From Euclidia mi (Eukaryota; Arthropoda; Insecta; Lepidoptera; Erebidae): DNA of 64,000 nt. This document shows, one piece after another, positions 24,103-34,380 of this stretch. The stretch's first letter is position 1; each line of letters opens with the position of its first letter. Below the pieces are notes generated by a model, which saw only the letters and a list, made by a program, of their open reading frames with translations, made no database searches and had not been told where the DNA came from. Made by a program: the position numbers and the translations under genes. Location of the stretch: the NCBI GenBank assembly GCA_944739405.2, contig OX123196.2, positions 55,962,196 to 56,026,195 on the forward strand, read 5' to 3'.

Positions 24103-25815
24103 ACTACTTTCACTTTGAGAACCAGGTTCTGCTTTCAACCAGATTTGAGAGAATATAAACTTTTTGAAAGAGCGACCGACGTTTGCACTCACTCTAGTGA
24201 ATCACTTACACTGGTACTTTAACAAGAAATTAAGGCTAATGGAAAATAGCGATATAATAGCCATGGTAGGTACTAAAAAGATGCATACATTTTATATTAC
24301 ACGACTCACCGTATAATTTTACGCCAACAATCCTTTAATGTGACAGTTAAAACTGCCGGAATACTTATAAAAAATGGCGTGCATAAAATGTTGCTTTGCG
24401 AATGCGTGTAGCATGTTTTATAGCGTATTTACATTTCACGCAACCGTAGCCGTCTAAGTTTGAAACTTCATCGACAAAGTTATTGCTATGTTTGCACGCT
24501 CGCTCCGTACATTAAACTCCTGTCATTATTTATATTATGAAAAGATACTTACTTGCACTAAGTTTTACATATTTCTTTAGTTTTTAAACAGACACCACAA
24601 ACGTTTGACTAGAAAAGGCAGGTAGATTTGTACCTACTCTCTTCAAAATTATCTAAGATATTGTTTTCAATATGTGCTGACCACATCTTGTGATTTAATT
24701 CGGATATAGACATAATGTTAATTTTGTAAGTCGGTTTTAATTTGACGCATTGCAAATACTAAGACCACCCTGAAGACAAATAAGCTATCAAAGTTGGATT
24801 ATAATGATATCTGAAGACAGAAACAAGCACAACAGTTCGGTGTGCCTAAATCCTATACTTTTAGAAAATTTCTATAAACACGAACCTTTTATATTATTCA
24901 CAAATCACTGCGGTCGCGTCCAAAATCGTCACACGTATGTTTCCATCCATATCTCGATTTAGAAAATCACAACCGTAGGACACATGGGTGTCGTTAACAA
25001 AGAAAGCTGTCAATTCATATGTCAGACGGTCAGTTGCCAACGGTGTATATTTTTAGCTCATTTCAATTAGGTTTTCGCATTCTAGTGTAGAATTACTGCA
25101 TAAGACGCATTGGCGTTAAATTAGTTCTACCGTTGCGCTGTTCTTCTTTTTTAATATGAAACGTTGGTCGCGGCTTTTATAACTTTTTAATCGTGTGGTA
25201 TGAGCGTTTATTATGACGCTTTCGCGTTTGAAATATTAAACCGTGTTTTAGCTCTTTTATTTAAATTGTCTTTTTCACTTTTAGTGTCAATTTGCTTTGA
25301 TCTCAACCTTACTAGGAAGTTAAAAATAAGTTTTCCTTTCGAATAATCTGTAGCAGTTCAGTATGATGAGAGTAATAATAAAATGACTGTAGGAGAGTAC
25401 GCTCTACCAGGCAACATGTGGGTGGACATGTTACATTCACTGCTTATTTCACATGTGATATTCGATCGTATTATGTCATATTATACGTTCATATTTTTGT
25501 CGTGTAATGTGTTATTTCATTTCGTAACATAGGTACTCTGAAGATTAACGGCAGATGTGATTATTTACGACATACAATTGATTGTGTAGTTGTTTCTGTG
25601 TTTTAACAATACAAATATAACTACTATCTAAAACAAACATGCGCATAGCAGGCTATGGCTTTAATTTTCATATTAATCTGTGGCTGTCTCATACACATTC
25701 TTTATCGATTCGCAAGTAAAGGATAGATTTTTTATGCTCGATTTTTTTAATCATTCATAATTTTGTCTAGTTATTTTAGAGACTTTCTTAAATAAAGACT
25801 TTATCATCATCTTAC
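24103..25815. other. No gene recognised
   Basis: AT-rich, no convincing coding frame or shared repeat. It would lie downstream of the candidate exon at 25816-25941 on the minus strand and could be intron. Confidence 0.4.
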
Positions 25816-25941
25816 TGCTGTCTCCGTTGCGATCCACGACTTCGTCTTGGAGCTCAGAGTACGACTCCATCTGTAAGGTGGCCGTTTCGTCTTTACGAGA
25901 GCTACTTGACCTCCTAACCACGACATGCGTCAGAGCCGCGT
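25816..25941 (-). CDS. Candidate internal coding exon, gene unknown
   Basis: Read on the minus strand, CTGAAAAACAG (acceptor, ending at 25942) is followed by 126 nt open in one frame and then GTAAGAT (donor, from 25815). The exon begins with two bases of a split codon, then 41 full codons, then one base, so its length is a multiple of three and both introns have matching phase. The peptide is hydrophilic and looks protein-like: VVVRRSSSSRKDE, then QMESYSELQDEVVDRNGDS. Base composition is much richer in G and C than the flanks. A branch-point-like CTAAC lies about 40 nt upstream of the acceptor, but the pyrimidine tract is poor. I do not recognise the family. The plus-strand frame over the same bases (25827-26027) would then be a shadow. 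This is the only segment in the window I would put forward as host coding sequence. Confidence 0.4.
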
Positions 25942-26086
25942 CTGTTTTTCAGCAAGTGCGCCAACTGGCAGGTGTGGTTAGCTTGAACTTTGAAGAGTTT
26001 AGTAGGGCCCGTGCATATACCTACTAGAACCCGAAGTCTAGTAAATGAAATACATAATAATTTATTATTGTGCTATATCCGCTTGC

Positions 26087-26200
26087 TTGCCCGTGTTATA
26101 TGGCATATAACAAAATTCAAACACTAAATTGCCCGTGTTATATGGCATATAACATCGCATCTCAGTCTACTTTGCCCGTGTCATACTGTATATGACATGG
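26087..26200. repeat. Three spaced palindromes with a common leader
   Basis: TTGCCCGT followed by a 17-base palindrome occurs three times, with palindromes at 26095-26111, 26137-26153 and 26180-26196 (spacing 42 and 43). Copies 1 and 2 are GTTATATGGCATATAAC. Copy 3 is GTCATACTGTATATGAC, where the outer change T to C is matched by A to G on the other arm, so pairing of the outer six bases is kept. Confidence 0.85.
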
Positions 26201-26475
26201 CTCCCGCGGTCGAAAGAGTGAAATATACTCGTCTCTGTCGCTCTAGGGCTTAGTTTGTATTATGTATCTCGTTTCTACGTTAAATTTCCCGTCATACTAA
26301 TCCCATTCGAGTTTCGACTCCATAGACAAATTAAAAAAAAAAAAACGTTCGTTGTCAATGTTGTCATTGAGTGTTGAGTCGGTGCGGAATGTGCGGAATG
26401 TGTGAGTGTATTTGTGCTGTTTTTTCTGTTAAATTTAGTTTTATTCTTTAAGATCTATTTTGTTTATCAAGGTAT
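26201..26475 (+). promoter_or_regulatory. Possible promoter and non-coding first exon
   Basis: After a GC-richer stretch (CTCCCGCGGTCGAAAGAG, CGTCTCTGTCGCTC), a G-rich transcript-like segment (GTGTTGAGTCGGTGCGGAA, with GTGCGGAAT repeated twice) ends in TTATCAAG followed by GTATGTC, a good splice donor at about 26472. No ATG-initiated coding frame is obvious. The evidence is the donor and composition only. Confidence 0.2.
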
Positions 26476-26916
26476 GTCAATAACTAACACGTATATATAA
26501 TAATTCCAGCATGAAATATAAGATTTGACTTTTTTCGAGACCTTAAGTAGATTTTGGCGCGCAACAGTGATTTTACTACTAGCATGGGAACTGTTTCAGA
26601 AATGTTCATATTACTCAGAAGTGGTGAATGCTATCCGTATGATTTCTTTTTGTTTTAAAAGAAAATGAGACTACTTATTTATTGTTTATTTATTTGTATG
26701 TTTAAAACTGTTATTTGTGCATTATATGGCCTTATCAAATTTAACATAAATTACGCCGCGCGGCGCCAGGTAATGGTTTGGAATCAGAGGCCTGTAATTC
26801 ATTAATATGTATAAACAAGTGTACTTTTTTATTTTTATCCTATTATCTAATATATAAGTAACGTAATTAAATATTAAAAACGATATGTCACCGCTTTAAG
26901 TTTTGAGGTATGAACT

Positions 26917-26924
26917 TATAAATA
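26917..26924 (+). promoter_or_regulatory. Possible TATA box
   Basis: TATAAATA with a TCAATT initiator-like string about 31 bases downstream (26949) and a GC-richer segment further on. No transcript can be shown from sequence; AT-rich DNA gives many such strings. Confidence 0.2.
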
Positions 26925-27093
26925 CAAAGCGAGCTCTAAAACGCGCTATCTCAATTTCAAACGAGCATCACTCGACACCAGAGTCGTAATCAAAATAAAC
27001 AAAGATAACATTGTATAGTTAGTTTCATAACAAACATAAATCATATAACACTTGACAACCTTTCAAAACAAATTGAGTCACAAGCACCGATTA

Positions 27094-27210
27094 TATGGAA
27101 CCCGACCCGCGCGCCGAGGCGATAAAAACGCGCGGGCATTTGATCGTTATCGCTTTCAAGTGGCCGGGCAGAGGGGCCGGCGTGGGTTGCGGCGCGGAGC
27201 AAGCAAGCGG
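27094..27210. other. Short CpG-rich island
   Basis: A sharply GC- and CpG-rich block (CCCGCGCGCCGAGGCGAT, GGCCGGGCAGAGGGGCCGG) in AT-rich surroundings. It contains a GCGATAA/TTATCGC inverted pair (27119-27125 and 27147-27153). Open frames run through it in two registers but neither is recognised. It could be a promoter island or a piece of a GC-rich repeat. Confidence 0.4.
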
Positions 27211-27453
27211 ATATATACTTCTCGAAATATCGTATTCTATCAATCCATCAATAGAAGATATCACTTATTGGTTCCACTGAAACAAGTTTCAAGTTTATTG
27301 CACTCCACAATGTATATAAAGGTCTTATAAAAAATAAAATAAGTCACAATTATGGACCCTTTTGGGCACGGCAATTGTAGAAGAGAGAAGGAATTGTTTT
27401 TTTTTTTTAATATTAATAGACTTTGTATTTGTTTCTAATATATGATAATTAGT

Positions 27454-29255
27454 CTAATTCAGTCTGTCATTTAAATATTCGTTTATATGGTAATAGCATT
27501 TATGCAGTAGGAAATGTTTCATTTTTTTTACAAAGATGTTGTCTTTTTCTTCGCGTTTTATTTTTGATGGTGATTTATTGTAAATTTTTATAGACATTAC
27601 GTAAGGGCTTGATGAATGCATTTTTAGTCGCGACGTAGGCAGATTTAATCTATCTTTGTGTCTTAATGAATAATTGATGTTTAAGTCTTCTCTTTTGGTG
27701 TAAAATTCATAGTATTTTCTTACAAATTTGCAGGTTTCCAGAATATATATACTAGGTAGGGTTAAAATGTGTAGTTTTTGGAATTGTGGTTTGCAGCTAT
27801 CTTGGTTTTCTATTTTTGTCAGTATGCGTATTAATTTTTTCTGCATAGTAAAAAGTGCAGGAGCTTCTGTGCTATTACCCTATAAGGTGACACCATAGTT
27901 TAACCATGCGAAGGCGTAGGCATAGTAGGTTGTAAGAGCGGTTTGCATATCAGTGGTCTTCATTATTTCTTGGAGAGCATAAGCTGCACTTGATAATTTT
28001 GAACAGATTTTTCTTACGTGTGATTTCCAATTTAAATGGGTGTCTATATTTAAACCTAGTAGAGAAAATTCATTTACTGTAGCTATCTTTATATTGTTAT
28101 AAGTGAAATTTATATGTAGTGGTGTTTTTTGTGGTGGATGAAAAGTCATAATTTTAGTTTTAGTGTAATTGATTTCAAGATTATGGTCAGTTAGCCGTTT
28201 CTCTGTATTATTTAGGAGCGTTTCAAGTTTTTTATTCAGACCTGTTGTATTTTTACATGAGATTAAAAGGGAGATATCATCGGCAAACAACACGCATTGT
28301 TCTTGAATTGAATTGGGTAGGTCGTTAATATATACCAGAAATAGTAAGCATCCGATGACACTGCCCTGAGGTATTGAGGCATTTATAATTTTTTTGTCGG
28401 ATCGGATATGTTGTATTTCTTTAATATCATGATTAAAAAATTCTATCTCTACTTGGTGCTCTCTGTTTTCCAGGTAGGATCGGAACCATTTGTGTGCCAC
28501 TCCTCTGATACCAATCTGATTTAATTTACTTAGTATTATGTTGTATTTGACTCTATCGTATGCTTTAGTCATATCTAATAATATGCCTAAAGCATATTCT
28601 TTGTTGTCGATGGTGTTGAGAGCTTCCTGTATATATTTATATACTGCCAAAGTTGTCGATCGATTTTTTCGAAAGCCGTTCTGTGAGTCATGGAATAGAT
28701 TGTATTTCTCGCAAAATAAACTTGGGTACACATAGCTTTTTCGAAGATTTTTGAAGCAGTTGGTAGTAAGGCTATGGGATGGTAATTATTTGTGTCTGAC
28801 TTCGAGTTTTTCTTGTGGACTGGTTTGACTATTGCTTTTTTTAGTTGATCAGGAAAAATTCCTTCTTCAAATGACTGGTTAACTAGTAGGTAAAATGGCA
28901 AGGTTAATACGTCAGCACATTGTTTAATCAGGTTAGGTGGGATTTCATCGATACCACAACTTTTTTTATTTTTGAGATTTCTTATAATGTGCGGTTCTAC
29001 TGGTCGTAAAAACATTGTGTTTTCTACGTTTTGATGAAAGTGGTTATAGCTTGGAGTGTCGTTCTTTATTTGACTGTCTTCCTGACCGATAGAGGCGAAA
29101 AAACTGTTGAAAGTGTTTGCTAATTGTTTTGGGTCGGATATTATTGTATTGTTCAAAGTCAGTTTTATATTATTTTTTTCATTTTTGGGTTTTTTGTTTG
29201 TGCGTTCATTTATTATACTCCACATCGTTTTTATTTTATTATTTGATTTTTGCAC
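27454..29255 (-). pseudogene. LINE A reverse transcriptase and C-terminus, broken
   Basis: The N-terminal RT part (29255 down to about 28700) has KKSCGIDEIP and ALLPTASKIFEK. It passes by frameshift near 28700-28730 into a frame with FRKNRSTT, LLDMTKAYD (first catalytic Asp), SIPQGSVIG and FADD (about 28278-28287). At 27880-27882 a TAG stop replaces the tryptophan expected in the LxYGVTLWG-type motif; the same frame then runs on to 27454 with the C-terminal LINE domain (IYNKSPSK, YYHINEYLND). So one frameshift and one nonsense codon separate it from an open frame. Inactive. Confidence 0.8.
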
Positions 29256-29262
29256 TTTGTTA

Positions 29263-30275
29263 CTATAATAAATTTTTTTGGATGTTGTTACTACTTTTTT
29301 TTAGCATTTTTTCATATTTTTTATAATAGTTTATTAGAGCAGGACTGTTTGATTTTAGGGTAAGTATTTTTAATATTCTTTTGTTTTTACTTGCGAGCTT
29401 TATACCTTTCGTTAGCCAGTATTTTTTGTAGTTTGATTTTATTTTTATTTTAGTTCTCGGCATGAATTTATTTAATGAATTTGTTAGGATTGAGTGGAAT
29501 ATATTGTAATTTTCATTTATATTTTTGTCAGTGCTTATTATTTCAGACCAATTATTTTTCTGTAACTCATCTTTAAATTGTTGTATGTTTCTGGTATTAA
29601 TTATCCGTTTCTTGACATACCACGTACTTGGAGATATGTTTTGACTTATTTTCATATGAATAATGGTGCCATTGTGATCAGAAAAGCCTAACTCCTCTAC
29701 AGTTGTATAAAGTGGATTTTTGTTGCTAAAGTTAGTAAAAATTAGATCCAAACATGTAGATGATGTTAAGGTCGTACGAGTGGGTTCGTTTATATTTTGG
29801 ATAAACCCATGCTCTAACATAAGATCTACAAAAGAGTTTGTTCTAGGGTTATTTTCAAATATATTAATATTAAAATCTCCCCCTATTATAATGTTATATT
29901 TACAATATTTATTATTTATATAATTAAGGCATAATTTCTAATTGGCAGTAAAACAATTCTTCCTCTTTTCTATTCCAGTACATAGTGATAAGTAATATAT
30001 TTTCAATAGTTAATTCTATGGCACACATTTCCAAAACATATTCAATTGACATATCAGAGATATCTTGCTTCTCAATGTAATCTGAATGGTCTTGAAGCAG
30101 TATACAAATACCGCCTCCTGTTCGGTGTTTACGACAGTATGAAGTTACGATTTTATATCCGCTAAATTGAAGAAGTTGTAGTTTTGGCTTTGAATGTGGT
30201 ATTTTCTTGAATAAAAGCTTCCGTAATATGCTGTTTATTAAAAAGGCTTTGGATATTTTGGAATAAAATTTTAGT
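29263..30275 (-). pseudogene. LINE A APE-type endonuclease, broken
   Basis: Minus-strand pieces in order: ILFQNIQSLFNK near 30265, GGGICILLQ near 30120, IIIGGDFNIN near 29880, then from 29820 an open frame with TRTTLTSSTCLDLIFTN and FSDHNG, the classic C-terminal endonuclease signatures. The N-terminal half carries at least two frame changes. Known: this nuclease nicks the target to prime reverse transcription. The frame at 29820-29263 continues into the linker before the RT. Confidence 0.75.
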
Positions 30276-31470
30276 ATGGTGGTCGTTGTTTTGTACGAAA
30301 GGAATGGTTTGTAACTTCTAGAGTTCTGTTGGGCCAGTGGTCGGAACTGCGTGGAGTGGTTTGGAAATATCCGGTTGTATTTGTTTCCTGTGGAGTACCC
30401 ATGTCTATTCCTGTTATTAATTTGCCATCTATATACAATCTGTTATTTCTAATTATCGCATATTGACCATTTTTCCTTGCTTTTATCATTTCATTGCGTA
30501 GCGTCTGTCTTTGTTTTCTAGAATTTTCGTCAAGAAATTCAGAAACAGATAAACGTGTTCCTTTAAAGCAATAACTGTTTTCTGTGACATTTTTAGCTAA
30601 CCTTTTGCTTAATAATTCCACCACTAATGGACGATTCTTTGTATTTTTCCTGCCAATTCTATATATGTTTTCTATGTAACCGGACAAATCAACATTCTGA
30701 ATATCTCTAAATAAATCTATAAGTCTAATATATAAGTCATATTCCGTTTCTTTGTGGTACTCTGTGAAACCATACAACACAAATCTCTTGCTATTTTCTT
30801 CAGCTCTAAGGTTTTCTGGGTGAATTGCAATACTTGTTAATTTATGAATTTCTTCTTGTAAATCCTCATTTTCTTTCTTAAGTTTCTCTATTTTATTGTT
30901 TATGTCATTCACATCTATTTTTCTATCTTCGTTTTGCTGAGTCAGGTAATTTATTTCCCGATTGATATCATCCTTTAGTTTAGCCACGGCTCTTGTAATT
31001 TCTAGCTGAATCGTACTTTGTATTTCTGTAATAATTGATATATTATTTTCTTTCAAGCGTAGTGTGATAATTTCGCTAAGGCTTTCGAGGAGTAATTCGG
31101 TATTGTGACTGTTATCGCACTGTATTTTACTTTCTTGAGTACATAATACTGTGTCACCAAGTACGTTAAGGTCATCAGAGTCAGCTGTGTCATTACTACA
31201 GTTGGTTATTCTTTTTCTTAATGTGGTGTTGTTTTCGTCTTCTATTGAGGAGTATATATTTCGATCAGTTTGGCGTATCTGCGTATCTATGTTGCCTGTG
31301 TTAGGTAGTTTACACAGGCAAGCTTGACATTGCCATTTTTTGTGATCAAGGGTCTTCATAGTAATAAAAGACTTTTTGGTAATATTGGCACACTCTAAGT
31401 CATATTTACATTTGCAGTTCGAGCAACTAAGATAAACGTAGACCGAATGCCTGAAACAGGAATTAAACAA
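30271..31470 (-). CDS. LINE A ORF1, zinc finger and coiled coil, N-terminus lost
   Basis: A 399-codon open frame. Residues 1-60 keep part of a PHD-like zinc finger (CSNCKCKY, LEC, then WQCQACLC), but the first cysteine pair expected upstream is missing. A stop (TAG) lies two codons before the first usable TTG, so the true start has been lost. Residues about 130-215 are rich in I, L, K, E and Q and fit a coiled coil. Residues about 225-330 (KRFVLYGFTEYHKETEYD, then RIGRKNTKNRPLVVELL) resemble the RNA-binding C-terminal part of LINE ORF1 proteins. Its role would be to bind the element RNA. Despite the start, it has no internal stop over 1.2 kb. Confidence 0.7.
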   Translation of the reverse strand: MFNSCFRHSVYVYLSCSNCKCKYDLECANITKKSFITMKTLDHKKWQCQACLCKLPNTGNIDTQIRQTDRNIYSSIEDENNTTLRKRITNCSNDTADSDDLNVLGDTVLCTQESKIQCDNSHNTELLLESLSEIITLRLKENNISIITEIQSTIQLEITRAVAKLKDDINREINYLTQQNEDRKIDVNDINNKIEKLKKENEDLQEEIHKLTSIAIHPENLRAEENSKRFVLYGFTEYHKETEYDLYIRLIDLFRDIQNVDLSGYIENIYRIGRKNTKNRPLVVELLSKRLAKNVTENSYCFKGTRLSVSEFLDENSRKQRQTLRNEMIKARKNGQYAIIRNNRLYIDGKLITGIDMGTPQETNTTGYFQTTPRSSDHWPNRTLEVTNHSFRTKQRPPY

Positions 31471-31500
31471 ACTCTACCATGTACTGTCAAGAGTGTCAAG

Positions 31501-33106
31501 TGTCTGTCGGCACATTTGAAGCTAAACGTTCGCATGTGTGCACACGTCAGTGTCAAACGAGAATTGCTAGCTCAATTGTATTTGTATCTGGCTTTACTAG
31601 TTGATGTCTGTGATTCTGATGTAGCATTTGTATTTCCACGACGACACTATTGCCCAAAATAAGGGTGCCTTGCAGTTTACTATGGAACTCTAAAAGGGAA
31701 GGGTTTTCTACGTATGAACCTAAGTCTTTACGCCACCAAAAATTTAAGTTAGATTTATGTGATATCATTAACATTCTTACATTATCTGCAAATCTGCATT
31801 GGCATTTTGTTTCTTAACTATCAATTTGTTTTTTGCCATGGCATAAGATTTAATTAATTAAATATTTTTTTATAATGTTATACTTACATTACAGAGTTTA
31901 TTTGAATGTTGCTTTGTGATGTAGTTTTGCAATCTTACTTTTAATTCTCATTTCAAAAAAAAATGAAACAGAAGAAGTCCCGGAATCGGCTACAAAGATA
32001 TGAGTACAATTAACCCTGGCCTATCGTATTGCGTGTCACAACTGAGTTATCATGACCACTGACAAGTGACACTAACCTTACCATTTTCAGTGAAAACAAG
32101 AGTACTTCGAGCGCTCATCTTGTCAATCTATCGCTGCTTAAATATCAATACATCCACACAAAACTTTACGTTCAAAAGTAATTATTTAGTATTAAGTAAG
32201 CTTTCTTTGGCTGAAATGATCTGGCGTCTCAAAGTATCTCTCGCGATAATTCTAAATTGAAAACACCCACATGTTTCCGAGACGTTTCTTAAGGAGAAAA
32301 TCCAGGTTCGTCATTCTGCTCATAATTTATTAAAACAAATACCTCTTTACATATTAAGATTACAGGAGCTTTGGGCCCATAATACTACTCCTTGGAAGGT
32401 CTTTTAAACTGATTTTGGCTGCGCAATTTATGAATTATTTTAATCAGGTTTATTTCAAAGAGTTTTACGTCAATTTGTCACGTTTTTTTTTAAGATTGAA
32501 GTTATTCAACTTAGTGATCTTATTTCTAGATTTTGCACAGTTATATAACTGTTATTCTATCGTGATAATATTGCATTTTCACTTTTGATTGATTGTAATT
32601 CCTTGTGTTTGATTTCTGAGCTAGGTATAATTTAAGGTGAACGATTTTACATAAGTAGGTAAATCTCGTAGGTATTTTTAACACGAAGTCATGATTTGAA
32701 TAAATTCACTGCTAATAACATATTAGTATGTAGTGTTCTAAGAAGGTATCAGTGTAGGTACCAACTCAAGCAATTTTTCAGGCTTAATTTTTCAATGAAG
32801 TAAATCAATATAATCATAAAATTTATTGACTGCGTGGTTCAATACGATCCCTATTTAGATGTGAGAGCATTTGTAATACGCAGTGAACACGTACCTACAT
32901 AAATGCATCAATATCGGCTGACGTGAATATCTATGATCGCGATATGTGAAGGCAGGTTTTTTTCAAATTGTGAAGTAAGGCAATATTATTGAGGAGTACA
33001 TCGCATGAAGATAAGTGTTGTTATTACTAAGCTTTGTTTACGTAATGTTTATCGAAAGTGTATGTCCAGTTCGGACCACTTTTTAAAACACCTTTGATCA
33101 ATTTGT
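31501..33106. other. No gene recognised
   Basis: AT-rich. The 5' edge of LINE A may extend to about 31560. The short frames on both strands at 31447-31774 and 32066-32260 have no domains. Confidence 0.45.
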
Positions 33107-33120
33107 ATTTTACGTATACC

Positions 33121-33723
33121 TTTTTTTTATTGTCGTGTTGGAAAATCCTCATGGAGTCCCTTCGCCCCGGGGGTGAAGGACGAAGGGGACTGTCAGACTC
33201 TTACTGATTAAAAACTAACCCGTGCTCCTCATGTACCCATGTGTCGGAGGTTAGGGTTTCACCGAAGCATTCCTCGCTACCCTCCGACGGGTATTGGCCC
33301 GCCAGGTGGTCAGGCGGGCCCCGAAAGAAACCCCCTTGGCGGCGGATGAAGGTGTTGGGCTCCGCCGCCAAAACACCCAGCGGCCGCAGAGGATAGGGAG
33401 GACGGCAACGCAACACCGCATCTCCTAATCCTCTGCGGCCCCACCACGACGCAACGATGATGCGCCACCATTTGGTCGCGGGAGATAGGGCGCGTGGCAA
33501 CGCAACACCGACACGCCTCTCCTCCCGCGACCGCACCTGACTGCGAGGGACAGACAGAACTGTCCCCCGCACCCGCACCTTGGGACGCATCCTACGCAGG
33601 CCTCACGCAAGCCCACGTGGAGCGTCACCTCCCGGGATCCCGCTTAGCTTCACCGTGGGTGTACCTCAAACCCACGGCTACTGAGCCCCCCCATCACGAC
33701 AAGGTGGAGATCCCACGGGGGGG
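33121..33723 (-). mobile_element. GC-rich multi-hairpin retroposon with target duplication
   Basis: A 603-bp GC-rich insertion in AT-rich DNA. It is bounded by 14-bp direct repeats ATTTTACGTATACC (33107-33120) and ATTTTACGTACACC (33724-33737), one mismatch. A T8 run at the left edge preceded on the minus strand by AATAAA marks a poly(A) 3' end, so it runs right to left. Seven consecutive stem-loops fill it: 33156-33190, 33243-33288, 33296-33320, 33336-33371, 33382-33440, 33474-33532 and 33653-33677. A minus-strand frame of 129 codons ends just before the 3' UTR (33590-33201) and has tryptophan- and arginine-rich text. It could be a 5'-truncated LINE whose ORF end is structured, or a structured SINE. 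No tRNA-like head was seen. Confidence 0.8.
33201..33590 (-). CDS. Open frame inside the GC-rich retroposon, unknown
   Basis: A 129-codon ATG frame ending in TAA at 33201-33203. Features visible: an SRSQVRSREERR-like basic start region, KWWRIIVASWWGRRG in the middle, and an acidic end. The frame overlaps four of the stem-loops, so it may be open merely because GC-rich DNA has few stops. If real, it would be the C-terminus of a LINE polyprotein. I do not recognise the family. Confidence 0.25.
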   Translation of the reverse strand: MRPKVRVRGTVLSVPRSQVRSREERRVGVALPRALSPATKWWRIIVASWWGRRGLGDAVLRCRPPYPLRPLGVLAAEPNTFIRRQGGFFRGPPDHLAGQYPSEGSEECFGETLTSDTWVHEEHGLVFNQ

Positions 33724-33861
33724 ATTTTACGTACACCTACAATAAATAAAATCATACAACTCATTTGATATGTACAAACAGCACAGCATCTTTCGGAATA
33801 TATTTTTTTTCGTTTGGTATATACCACCTCCGTACTGGTATAATTCCGGTATCGCAGGTAA

Positions 33862-34000
33862 GTTTACAAACATTTAAACGAAACAGCAATTTGTGCATCT
33901 CCCTTGGTGTTTTCTGTGTAAGGATCAAACCCACAATACTCACCACATTATTAAACGACCAGATGGCCGCTTAAACCTTTACGCCATCCAGGCATACACT
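33862..34000 (-). repeat. SINE-4, old copy
   Basis: On the minus strand: GGATGGCGTAAAGGTTTAAG (A box region), GTGGGTTTGATCC (B box region), then AAATTGCTGTTTCG, parallel to AAATTGTTGTTTCG in the copy at 14351-14562. Diverged. Confidence 0.55.
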
Positions 34001-34380
34001 TTAAGTTCATGTAAAAAGGGTCTTATTTTACATGAACTACACCGAGCCATCGTACCAAATTCAGAAGGCCTCCAATCTACCCAACGTAAAGTGTGATCTT
34101 GCCTCCTTGAACTAGCCAAAGAGAATATTCCATCTCGCAACCATTGTGTTACACCCTCCAGACAATTCTGGTTCTAAAGACTAGTGCAAGTTTTCAAAGA
34201 GCACTATACGTATAGCTTAGAACTATCAAAAGAGCTTCTTCGGACGTAAATGGCTTCTTAACCTTACATAATAACAGTTTATGTTGCCGGCAACTCCTAC
34301 TAATGACTTTAAAATAACAAGGAATTTCGATGTCGAAGCAATTTCGAAGTAATTAAGAGACGATAATAAAAAGGAGGGTG

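Larger units (their letters stand above)
27393..31500 (-). mobile_element. LINE A: CR1/L2-like retrotransposon, near full length, decayed
   Basis: Minus-strand element in the order ORF1 (31470-30271), endonuclease (about 30275-29263), RT (29255-27880) and C-terminus (27846-27454), ending in a poly(A) tail seen as a T run at about 27395-27410. Frameshifts and stops break the second ORF. The 5' limit is uncertain. No target duplication could be fixed. It is longer and more complete than most LINE copies here, suggesting a moderately recent insertion. Confidence 0.8.

Noticed and set aside
26754..26765. CGCCGCGCGGCG perfect palindrome as a regulatory site
   Set aside because: Only 12 bp and built of two simple dinucleotides; a chance event cannot be excluded.
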